A DNA stretch of 15,655 nucleotides. It comes from Oscillospiraceae bacterium. GTDB taxonomy: Bacteria; Bacillota; Clostridia; Oscillospirales; Oscillospiraceae. Location: assembly GCA_017936205.1 (NCBI GenBank), contig JAGBGB010000012.1:1-15655 (forward strand). Direction: 5' to 3'. The notes below the pieces were generated by a model. The model was not told the DNA's origin. It saw nothing but the letters and a program-made list of their open reading frames with translations, and did not search any database. This document shows, piece by piece, positions 1 through 5,992 of this stretch. The translations under genes and the position numbers were made by a program. How positions within the stretch are numbered: position 1 is the stretch's first letter; every line of letters starts with the position of its first letter.

Positions 1-135
1 ATCGTACTCCGAAAAAACGGGAGATTTTACGATATATGGTTTCAAAATGTTCGGAATACGCCGAGTTTTGTGGTAAAAATTTTTACAAGGGGACTTTTTC
101 AGCAGCCTCCGCGCAATGCGCGCCCCTACGAAGGG
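1..135. repeat. Dispersed inverted-repeat element, copy 1 (left end outside window)
   Basis: Bases 1-110 match 7455-7563 with a single one-base indel (six A versus five in the run near base 12). The right terminal inverted repeat is at 92-135: it begins GACTTTTTCAGCAGCC and ends in CGCGCCCCTACGAAGGG, the reverse complement of the left end of copy 2 at 7400-7443. A perfect 14-base palindrome, GTAAAAATTTTTAC, lies at 73-86. Read inwards, the end is GTAG followed by GGGCGCGC-ATT-GCGCG, so each terminus can form its own hairpin. No transposase is encoded. It lies 42 bases beyond the greA stop codon. Confidence 0.9.
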
Positions 136-177
136 TGCGATAAATTTGAATGTAGTCTCCTATTATCCTTTCGGGAC

Positions 178-690
178 TCAATACTTCATCAAAGGGGCGG
201 AGCCGTCGTCTTCGGATTGTTCGATGGAGCGGATCTCTACATCGTAGCTGTAGCTGTCATTGACCTTGACGGTAACCACGGAGCCGACCTCCTTACCAAG
301 GACCGCCTTCCCAAGAGGAGACTCCAAACTGATAAAGCCCTGATCCGGTGCGACACGGACGGTGGATACAACGCGGATCACCATTTCCTCCTCATCCTCC
401 GGAATGTAAATAGTGACCTTATCATACAGACGCACTCCGTTGGGATGGCCCTTCTTAGGGGCCTGATCAATGATCTTAGCAGTGCGGATCATGTTGTTCA
501 GGTGACGCATGCGGCTGTCAATGGCTCTCTGCTCCTCCTTGGCAGCCTTATACTCATAGTTCTCGCTGAGATCTCCGAAGGCTCTGGTTCTCTGAACCTC
601 TGCGATCACAGCCGGACGCTTGTTGGTTTCCAAATCATAGAGCTCAGCCTTCATAAGCTCAATATCCTTTTGAGTTAAATAATCGTGCAT
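178..690 (-). CDS. greA: Transcription elongation factor GreA
   Basis: GreA binds in the RNA polymerase secondary channel and stimulates cleavage of backtracked transcripts. The 170-residue product has the N-terminal coiled coil with the conserved tip sequence AFGDLSENYEY; Asp40 and Glu43 correspond to the acidic pair that positions the catalytic metal. A C-terminal FKBP-like domain follows (about residues 80-155), including the SPLGKAVLGK stretch. The family is usually about 158 residues; the extra length is an acidic C-terminal tail ending SEDDGSAPLMKY. The ATG at 688-690 is preceded by AGGAGG at good spacing. It stands alone on the minus strand, diverges from the kinase/radical SAM operon, and has its own promoter at 724-752. 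No classic terminator is visible downstream; the GC-rich hairpin at the end of repeat copy 1 may serve. Confidence 0.97.
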   Translation of the reverse strand: MHDYLTQKDIELMKAELYDLETNKRPAVIAEVQRTRAFGDLSENYEYKAAKEEQRAIDSRMRHLNNMIRTAKIIDQAPKKGHPNGVRLYDKVTIYIPEDEEEMVIRVVSTVRVAPDQGFISLESPLGKAVLGKEVGSVVTVKVNDSYSYDVEIRSIEQSEDDGSAPLMKY

Positions 691-723
691 AAGTCCTCCT
701 ATAGCAATTCATTCTATGCCCCT

Positions 724-752
724 ATTATACTCCTACCTTCCCTTTTTCGCAA
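724..752 (-). promoter_or_regulatory. Sigma-A-type promoter of greA
   Basis: On the minus strand, TTGCGA (747-752) is separated by 17 bases from a perfect TATAAT (724-729), about 34 bases upstream of the greA start codon. Confidence 0.8.
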
Positions 753-819
753 GTCTATTTTTTATAGAAGCTTTCTGACAACGCGCCAAGGATTTCGTGC
801 TACATTTCATTCTCAGGAC

Positions 820-847
820 TTGATATTTTTTCAAAAGGTGATATAAT
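820..847 (+). promoter_or_regulatory. Promoter of the kinase/radical SAM/PqqD operon
   Basis: TTGATA (820-825), a 16-base spacer and a perfect TATAAT (842-847). The predicted start near 854 leaves a leader of only about 30 bases before the kinase ATG at 884, too short for an upstream riboswitch or a precursor peptide gene. It diverges from the greA promoter. Confidence 0.75.
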
Positions 848-883
848 GAATATGTTTGACAGAATATATCGATCGGAGTCCGT

Positions 884-1690
884 ATGTACTATTGTATTGC
901 TGATATGATCCTGGAGTTTCGTGGGGATCCTCCTTTAGAGGATCATAAGCTGTGGGAGCTTTTCCGCACCTCCGCTCCCGTCCCTTCAGATTACATTTTC
1001 ATAAGACGCTATGTTCCTCAGCTTCCTACTTCAGAGGAAGGTCACTATTTTTATGATGCTGTTCGCAGATGGCACTACGCCCACAGCTTGGAAAAGGGTT
1101 CCGTATTGCACCTTGACGTACTGCAAGAAGCCCTTCCATGGGGCATACAGATCCATCAGCTGTATGAGGAGCTGGCTCTCCCCCATGTACTGCTGCAGAA
1201 GCAGCGTCTGTTACTCCACGCATCCTATATCCAACACGAGGGTATGGGGATCCTGTTTACCGCTCCCTCCGGCACCGGGAAGTCCACTCAAGCAGATCTT
1301 TGGGCTCTCCACAGAGGCGCCGAGATCCTAAACGGCGACCGAGCTGTCTTTGGTCTCCGTGGGGATGAGCCCTATGCCTTCGGCTTCCCTATGAGCGGTT
1401 CTTCTTCCTACTGTGTGAACCGTTCTCTCCCTTTACGCTGTATTGTATCCCTTCGGCAAGCCCCCGAGAATCGGATCCGCCTTCTCAAAGGTCGCGAGGC
1501 TCTTCGTGTGATCCTCAACGGAACCTACTCAGACCCCAAGCATCCCGGGGACTTCGGTCTGAATATGCAGACGGCCTTGAGCCTGCTTTCTACCCCCATT
1601 TTTGAACTGTCCTGCCGCCCGGACCTGGGCGCTGTAGAAACTCTGGAGCAGGCAATCAGAACTCTTCCCCCAAGGAGGTATTCCCTATGA
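884..1690 (+). CDS. HPr kinase-like (COG1493-type) kinase of a peptide-modification operon
   Basis: This 268-residue cytosolic protein resembles the HPr-kinase-like family. A divergent N-terminal part (about residues 1-95) precedes a P-loop domain. That domain contains LLHAS with His112, matching the histidine just before the P-loop in HprK, the Walker A loop APSGTGKST at 127-135, and LNGDRAV at 149-155 in place of the usual DD motif, so one acidic residue (Gly151) is missing. It also has GFPMSGSS near 167 and a VSLRQAPENRI stretch near 188-198. The HPr-recognition end of true HprK is not evident, so HPr is an unlikely substrate. Similar kinases sit in lasso-peptide clusters, where they phosphorylate the precursor. 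GGAG lies 5 bases before the ATG. The stop overlaps the radical SAM start (ATGA), implying coupled expression. Substrate unknown. Confidence 0.8.
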   Translation: MYYCIADMILEFRGDPPLEDHKLWELFRTSAPVPSDYIFIRRYVPQLPTSEEGHYFYDAVRRWHYAHSLEKGSVLHLDVLQEALPWGIQIHQLYEELALPHVLLQKQRLLLHASYIQHEGMGILFTAPSGTGKSTQADLWALHRGAEILNGDRAVFGLRGDEPYAFGFPMSGSSSYCVNRSLPLRCIVSLRQAPENRIRLLKGREALRVILNGTYSDPKHPGDFGLNMQTALSLLSTPIFELSCRPDLGAVETLEQAIRTLPPRRYSL

Positions 1691-2790
1691 CAATGATGGA
1701 TGCCCTGTTGAACCGAGCCGCTCAGCGGAACACCCCTGCAGCAGGCACCTTTGAGCTTACTGCGCGTTGTAATCTTTCCTGCAGAATGTGCTATATCCAT
1801 AACCTCTCCTGTGATAAGGAGCTGTCTAAGGATGAGCTTAGCACAGCTCAATGGATCGATATTATGGATCAAATACAGACAGCCGGAACCCTTCCCCTGC
1901 TACTGACGGGAGGAGAGCCACTGATCCGCCCTGACTTTCCGGAGATCTATCAGGAGGCTGTCAAGCGAGGCTTCCTGCTGTCCATTAATACCAACGGCAC
2001 TCTGCTGAGTGAAGAGCATTTCAAGCTCTTTGCCCGTCAGAAGCCCCTTAGAACGAACATCTCCATTTACGGAATGTGCCCGGAAACCTATGAGAGCCTC
2101 TGTGGTAACGGAGCTGCTTTTGAAAAGGTGATCTCAAATATCCGCCACCTCAGAGAGCTGGGTGTGACTGTGAAGATCAACTTTTCCTCCACCTCCTACA
2201 ATCACAAGGACATTCCCAAGGTACTGGAATTTGCCAGAGAGGTCGGTTCTATTGTCCACTTCGTCAGCTATATGTTCCCCCCTACTCGTGCTGCCAAACC
2301 CTGTGAGGAGCCCTTTAAACGTTATACACCCTTAGAGGCTGCTGAAGCCGGGATCGACTGGATCCGTCTCAGCAACTCCCCGGAGCAATTTGCCGCAGAA
2401 TGCCGAAAGCACGCCACCATGCCCCCCGGACGCATCGACGAATGTCTATACGAGGGCAAGGAAGGTGCTCGTTGCAGAGCGGGACGCTGCTCCTATTGGA
2501 TCACCTACAAGGGAGACTTGCTGCCCTGCGGCATGATCCCTGCCATCCATGCCTCTGTCCCCGAACTGGGCTTCCGAGCTGCATGGGATCAGGTTGGCGG
2601 CCAATTCCGCAGCATTTCCATGCCTAAGGGCTGCCTAAGCTGTCCGGATTATGAACGCTGCGAGGTTTGCCCTGCCATTGCATGGGCAGAAAACGAAGAT
2701 TTCTCACAAGTTCCTAAGTACATCTGTGAAAAGAACCATCACTATCACACGCGCCTGGCTGCTCTGGGTGCAGAAGGGAGCGACCTATGA
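1687..2790 (+). CDS. Radical SAM/SPASM peptide- or protein-modifying enzyme
   Basis: The 367-residue enzyme has the radical SAM cluster motif CNLSCRMC (Cys28, Cys32, Cys35), the SAM-binding GGEP at 75-78 and a TIM-barrel core with NTNGT near 101-105. The C-terminal SPASM domain has the full cysteine pattern for auxiliary iron-sulfur clusters: Cys263-RAG, Cys281 after GDLLP, Cys316, Cys319, Cys325, Cys328 and Cys347. SPASM enzymes of this type modify ribosomal peptides (thioether or C-C crosslinks) or mature enzymes (sulfatase-type). The partners on either side, a kinase and a PqqD-like protein, favour peptide modification; the actual reaction cannot be read from sequence. AAGGAGG at 1672-1678 supports the ATG at 1687. 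It overlaps the genes on both sides by ATGA junctions. Confidence 0.9.
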   Translation: MTMMDALLNRAAQRNTPAAGTFELTARCNLSCRMCYIHNLSCDKELSKDELSTAQWIDIMDQIQTAGTLPLLLTGGEPLIRPDFPEIYQEAVKRGFLLSINTNGTLLSEEHFKLFARQKPLRTNISIYGMCPETYESLCGNGAAFEKVISNIRHLRELGVTVKINFSSTSYNHKDIPKVLEFAREVGSIVHFVSYMFPPTRAAKPCEEPFKRYTPLEAAEAGIDWIRLSNSPEQFAAECRKHATMPPGRIDECLYEGKEGARCRAGRCSYWITYKGDLLPCGMIPAIHASVPELGFRAAWDQVGGQFRSISMPKGCLSCPDYERCEVCPAIAWAENEDFSQVPKYICEKNHHYHTRLAALGAEGSDL

Positions 2791-3050
2791 CCATTAATCC
2801 CAACTTCGTTCTCCGTGAATTAGCAGGCGAATGGCTACTGGTCAGCATTGAAGAGGGCGAAGAGATCAAGCGCCTGCTGTACCTTAACGAGATCGGTAAG
2901 GACATCTATCTCCACCTGAAGGACGGATTGGAGGGTGCCGCCCTTTTGGATGCCCTATACCAGGAATACGATGCCGATCCCCAAATTCTCAAAGCCGATG
3001 TGGAAGCATTCCTGCTAACCCTCCGGGATTACAGGATCCTGCAGGATTGA
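2787..3050 (+). CDS. PqqD-like RiPP recognition element protein
   Basis: An 87-residue protein with the PqqD fold signature: N-terminal beta strands (FVLRELAGEWLLVSI), then the LNEIGKDIYLHL helix typical of PqqD, DALYQEYDAD and a final DVEAFLLTLRDYRIL helix. PqqD proteins bind leader peptides and deliver them to a partner radical SAM enzyme, so this one probably presents a substrate to the SPASM protein encoded immediately upstream; the two genes overlap by four bases. AAGGGAG at 2774-2780 is the ribosome site. It is the last gene of the operon, and a terminator begins 34 bases after its stop. The missing partner is the substrate peptide: no candidate is seen beside it. Confidence 0.87.
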   Translation: MTINPNFVLRELAGEWLLVSIEEGEEIKRLLYLNEIGKDIYLHLKDGLEGAALLDALYQEYDADPQILKADVEAFLLTLRDYRILQD

Positions 3051-3083
3051 ACTGCAGCTCCCATCACCAAACATAGGATTAAA

Positions 3084-3119
3084 AGGGACTGTCTCAGCTT
3101 GTTTTGCGAGACAGTCCCT
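3084..3119. terminator. Convergent (bidirectional) terminator
   Basis: Arms AGGGACTGTCTC (3084-3095) and GAGACAGTCCCT (3108-3119) are perfectly complementary over 12 base pairs. A short T run follows on the minus strand (3083 downwards), so it best serves nfnB; the plus-strand tail is weaker. It sits between the convergent PqqD and nfnB genes. Confidence 0.8.
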
Positions 3120-3135
3120 ACTGTTTATTATAGAA

Positions 3136-4551
3136 TTACTTGCTCAGGTACTCGTCAATGGCCTTTGCTGCAGTCTTGCCTGCACCCATTGCAGAAATAA
3201 CCGTAGCTGCGCCGGTAACCGCATCGCCGCCGGCGTAAACGGCATTACGGGAGGTCAGACCGTCCTCGTTGACGATAATACCGCCTCTGGAGTTGACCTC
3301 CAAGCCCTCAGTCGTGGACTTGATCAGGGGATTGGGAGAGGTGCCGATAGACATGATCACCGTGTCTACTGCGATCTCAAACTCACTGTTGGGGATCTCC
3401 ACAGGACGACGACGACCCTTGGCATCAGGCTCGCCCAGCTCCATCTTCACACAGCGCATACCGGTGACGAAGCCATTCTTGGGATCTCTGGGATCATCGG
3501 GATTGTTGTACCCAAGGATCTCAACAGGGTTGCACAGAAGACGGAATTCGATCCCTTCCTCCTCGGCATGCTCCACTTCTTCTCGTCTTGCAGGAAGCTC
3601 TTCCATAGATCTTCTGTATACAATATAAACCTTATCTGCGCCCAGACGGAGAGCTGTTCTGGCAGCATCCATAGCAACATTGCCGCCGCCTACAACAGCC
3701 ACATTGCCACCCTTCATAATGGGGGTCTCAGGCTGTTCAAGGTAAGCCTTCATCAGATTGCTTCTGGTCAAGAACTCATTCGCTGAGTAAACACCCTTCA
3801 GAGACTCACCGGGAATATTCATAAAGTTAGGCAGACCTGCACCGGAGCCAATGAACACAGCCTCGTAGCCCATGTCAAAGAGTTCGTCAACAGTCAGGGT
3901 CTTACCGATAACCACATTGGTCTCCACCTTAACGCCCAGCTTTTCCAGAGTTTCTACTTCCTTGGCAACGATCGCCTTAGGAAGACGGAATTCAGGAATG
4001 CCGTATACCAGAACGCCGCCTGCAGTATGCAGTGCCTCAAATACGGTGACCTCATAGCCCTTCTTCGCCAGATCACCAGCACAAGTCAGACCGGAGGGAC
4101 CGGAGCCAACAATGGCTACCTTATGACCCTTAGGCTCGGGACGAACAGGCTCTTCTGTACAGAAGGTGTTGTGCCAGTCAGCTACGAATCGCTCCAGACG
4201 GCCGATTCCAACGCTCTCTCCCTTGACACCACGGATACACTTGGACTCACACTGAGTCTCCTGAGGGCAAACTCTGCCACAGACAGCAGGCAGAGAGGAG
4301 GACTGAGAAATGATCTGATATGCAGCCTCAAATTCCCCTTCCTTGATCTTCTCGATAAATTCGGGAATATGGATCTTAACGGGGCAGCCACTGACACAGG
4401 GCATATTCTTGCAGTTCAGGCAGCGCATAGCCTCGTCGATGGCAGTTTCCTTCGTGTAGCCCAGAGCAACCTCGCTGAAGTTATGAGCACGAACCTGAGG
4501 ATCCTGTGTGGGCATGGGGTTACGGGTCAGGGACATATTTGCCTTTGCCAT
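3136..4551 (-). CDS. nfnB: NfnB: NADPH-binding large subunit of ferredoxin-NADP+ transhydrogenase (GltA-like)
   Basis: With NfnA this forms the cytosolic complex that couples NADH and reduced ferredoxin to NADP+ reduction by flavin bifurcation. The 471-residue length fits NfnB (about 468). The N-terminal domain binds two [4Fe-4S] clusters: Cys44, Cys47, Cys52, Cys56 and Cys91, Cys95, Cys101, Cys105. An FAD Rossmann motif, AIVGSGPSGL, starts at about 146; the NADP-binding VAVVGGGNVAMDAA is near 285, followed by YRRSMEELPARR; a second FAD segment, YAGGDAVTGAATV, is near the C-terminus. Alone it would be annotated as glutamate synthase small subunit, but no large glutamate synthase gene adjoins, and the paired NfnA gene one base upstream argues for Nfn. 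AAGGAGG lies just before the ATG, inside the end of nfnA. Confidence 0.92.
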   Translation of the reverse strand: MAKANMSLTRNPMPTQDPQVRAHNFSEVALGYTKETAIDEAMRCLNCKNMPCVSGCPVKIHIPEFIEKIKEGEFEAAYQIISQSSSLPAVCGRVCPQETQCESKCIRGVKGESVGIGRLERFVADWHNTFCTEEPVRPEPKGHKVAIVGSGPSGLTCAGDLAKKGYEVTVFEALHTAGGVLVYGIPEFRLPKAIVAKEVETLEKLGVKVETNVVIGKTLTVDELFDMGYEAVFIGSGAGLPNFMNIPGESLKGVYSANEFLTRSNLMKAYLEQPETPIMKGGNVAVVGGGNVAMDAARTALRLGADKVYIVYRRSMEELPARREEVEHAEEEGIEFRLLCNPVEILGYNNPDDPRDPKNGFVTGMRCVKMELGEPDAKGRRRPVEIPNSEFEIAVDTVIMSIGTSPNPLIKSTTEGLEVNSRGGIIVNEDGLTSRNAVYAGGDAVTGAATVISAMGAGKTAAKAIDEYLSK

Positions 4552-4552
4552 T

Positions 4553-5407
4553 TCACTTTACCTCCTTCTTGAACAGGTTGCAGGCAGCATCATGAGCATG
4601 ACGTTCGAAGTCGAAATACATTCTGCCACGGGACATTGCCTCGTCAAAGTCCACCTCATAGCCGTTGAAGTCAGGACCGTCAACGCAAGCGAACTTGGTA
4701 ACCTTCTTGCCGTCTACATTCAGGGTCAAACGGCAACCGCCACACATACCGGTACCATCGATCATAATGGGATTCATGGAGACGGTTACAGGTGTGCCAA
4801 AGGGCTTGGCAGTAGCGACCACGAACTTCATCATGATCAGGGGGCCAATGGTGATGATCATATCGAACTGCTCACCTGCCTCCAGCATTTCCTTCAGAGG
4901 AACGGTAACATTACCGTGCTCACCATAGGAGCCGTCATCGGTCATGATCCGAAGCGTGTTGGAGCAAGCACGGAACTCGTCCTCCAGAATCAGCAGATCC
5001 TTATTGCGGAAGCCGATGATGCTGGTGACCTCTGCACCTATTTCGTGCAGCTTCTCAGCAATGGGCATAGCAATGGCGCAGCCAACACCGCCGCCAACGA
5101 TACAGACCTTCTTCAGCCCGTCCAAATGGGTGGCAACGCCCAGAGGACCCACAAAGTCCTGGATGTACTCGCCCTCTTCCTTGTGGCTCAGCTTCTCGGT
5201 AGTGCCACCGACGATCTGGAAGATGATCTTGACAGTTCCCTTCTCCTTATTGGTTCCGGCAACGGTCAGGGGGATCCGTTCACCGGACTCGTCCACACGG
5301 AGGATGATGAACTGACCGGGCTTGGCTTTATTCGCAACCAGAGGAGCCTCGATCTGCAGTTGAACCACGGTAGGATTCAGAACCTTTTTTTCAACGATTT
5401 TGTACAT
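4553..5407 (-). CDS. nfnA: NfnA: NAD-binding small subunit of ferredoxin-NADP+ transhydrogenase
   Basis: A 284-residue FNR-like flavoprotein, the usual NfnA length. It has the FAD-binding PGQF (30-33) and RIPLTV (44-49) segments, the nucleotide-binding loop CIVGGGVGCA (102-111), and a C-terminal [2Fe-2S] domain with DGTGMCGGCR then FACVDGP. Asp217, Cys222, Cys225 and Cys241 are the expected unusual Asp/Cys ligands of NfnA. It carries the site where NADH is used and electrons from ferredoxin are exchanged. Dihydroorotate dehydrogenase electron-transfer subunits are similar, but the adjacent nfnB settles the call. It is the first gene of a two-gene minus-strand operon, with one base between it and nfnB. 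A promoter lies at 5483-5491. Confidence 0.92.
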   Translation of the reverse strand: MYKIVEKKVLNPTVVQLQIEAPLVANKAKPGQFIILRVDESGERIPLTVAGTNKEKGTVKIIFQIVGGTTEKLSHKEEGEYIQDFVGPLGVATHLDGLKKVCIVGGGVGCAIAMPIAEKLHEIGAEVTSIIGFRNKDLLILEDEFRACSNTLRIMTDDGSYGEHGNVTVPLKEMLEAGEQFDMIITIGPLIMMKFVVATAKPFGTPVTVSMNPIMIDGTGMCGGCRLTLNVDGKKVTKFACVDGPDFNGYEVDFDEAMSRGRMYFDFERHAHDAACNLFKKEVK

Positions 5408-5482
5408 GATATCTCTCCATTCCTTTATATCCCGAGTGTGGAATGACTCAGGACAAAGTATCCTAATTTAGAAAGCACACTT

Positions 5483-5511
5483 ATTATATCACATAATTTC
5501 CCGTTTGGGAA
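5483..5511 (-). promoter_or_regulatory. Extended -10 promoter of nfnAB with an upstream dyad
   Basis: On the minus strand TGATATAAT (-10 TATAAT at 5483-5488, TG at 5490-5491) is a consensus extended -10. No good -35 box is present. Instead a short dyad, TTCCC-GTTT-GGGAA, occupies 5498-5511, between the usual -35 and -10 positions, where a regulator could act. The leader to the nfnA ATG is about 70 bases. Confidence 0.6.
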
Positions 5512-5647
5512 GTCGTAAAAACATATATCTTGCAGATTTTGTACTGTAGGATAACTGTATTGTAGCTTTCCCGTTCGCATTTTGATTCTTGAAGTGTCCC
5601 CACAGGACGCAAGTCCCTCCTATGGTCAAAACAACGAATTTGTTAAA

Positions 5648-5672
5648 AATATACGAATTCATTTCGTGTATT
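5648..5672. promoter_or_regulatory. Operator-like dyad upstream of the 5690 promoter
   Basis: Arms AATATACGAA (5648-5657) and TTCGTGTATT (5663-5672) are inverted repeats matching at 9 of 10 positions around a 5-base centre. The dyad lies about 18 bases upstream of the -35 box at 5690, a position suited to an activator. It is AT-rich and has no T tract, so it is not a terminator. Confidence 0.4.
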
Positions 5673-5689
5673 TTGTACAGGTTTCCATC

Positions 5690-5718
5690 TTGCGTTTTTG
5701 GACAATATAGAGTATACT
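5690..5718 (+). promoter_or_regulatory. Sigma-A-type promoter of an orphan plus-strand transcript
   Basis: TTGCGT (5690-5695), exactly 17 bases, TATACT (5713-5718). Predicted start near 5725. The first terminator downstream is at 5945-5989. Confidence 0.65.
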
Positions 5719-5724
5719 AAAGAC

Positions 5725-5989
5725 ACAAAGAGATATCCATTGCGATCGGATGGATCCTTTGTTCATCATACATTGTTATGAATCCGGAGACCGGCTCCTC
5801 TATTTTCTTCCGTTTATATATAATCCCGGAGTTCGTTTTTTGATCTTGGAATTGTCTACGGAAGCAATTCACCGTCGTAGCCGTGTCTATCCTGCAGAAA
5901 GAGAGGTAACCAAGGATGTTAGATACAAAAGTGAATGAAAAGTAACCCCGACCGTCAGAGTGATTAGCTGACTGTCGGGGTGCTTTTTT
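5725..5989 (+). ncRNA. Candidate structured small RNA of about 265 bases, unidentified
   Basis: A promoter and a strong terminator bracket this stretch on the plus strand, facing the transporter gene convergently. The 5' end can fold: CAAAG at 5726-5730 pairs with CTTTG at 5757-5761, with ATCCA pairing to TGGAT inside. A CCGG-AGA-CCGG hairpin and a CTACG/CGTAG stem lie further on. A 62-codon reading frame (5750-5938) has no ribosome site and a composition that looks random; a 9-codon frame (5916-5945, MLDTKVNEK) follows GAGAGG at 10 bases and ends inside the terminator stem. I do not recognise it as 6S, tmRNA, RNase P RNA or a riboswitch. It could be a regulatory RNA, a short-peptide mRNA, or the remnant leader of a lost gene. 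Confidence 0.4.
5945..5989. terminator. Strong intrinsic terminator, probably bidirectional
   Basis: Arms ACCCCGACCGTCAG (5945-5958) and CTGACTGTCGGGGT (5968-5981) pair with one mismatch and are followed on the plus strand by six T (5984-5989). It ends the orphan plus transcript, and on the minus strand it lies directly after the transporter stop codon, where a less perfect T-rich tail follows. Confidence 0.88.
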
Positions 5990-5992
5990 ATA

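Noticed and set aside
70..678. Open frame of 202 codons, plus strand
   Set aside because: Antisense to greA, with no family resemblance; starts inside the repeat.
847..909. Short frame MNMFDRIYRSESV... as a possible precursor peptide upstream of the kinase
   Set aside because: Starts in the -10 box, before the predicted transcription start, and has no ribosome site.
4508..5446. Open frame of 312 codons, plus strand
   Set aside because: Antisense shadow of nfnA, which has clear FAD and iron-sulfur motifs and a proper ribosome site.
5425..5580. 51-codon frame on the minus strand before nfnA
   Set aside because: No ribosome site, and it runs through the nfnA promoter.
5750..5938. 62-codon frame on the orphan transcript
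   Set aside because: No ribosome site, biased only by chance, not recognisable; kept as part of a candidate RNA.
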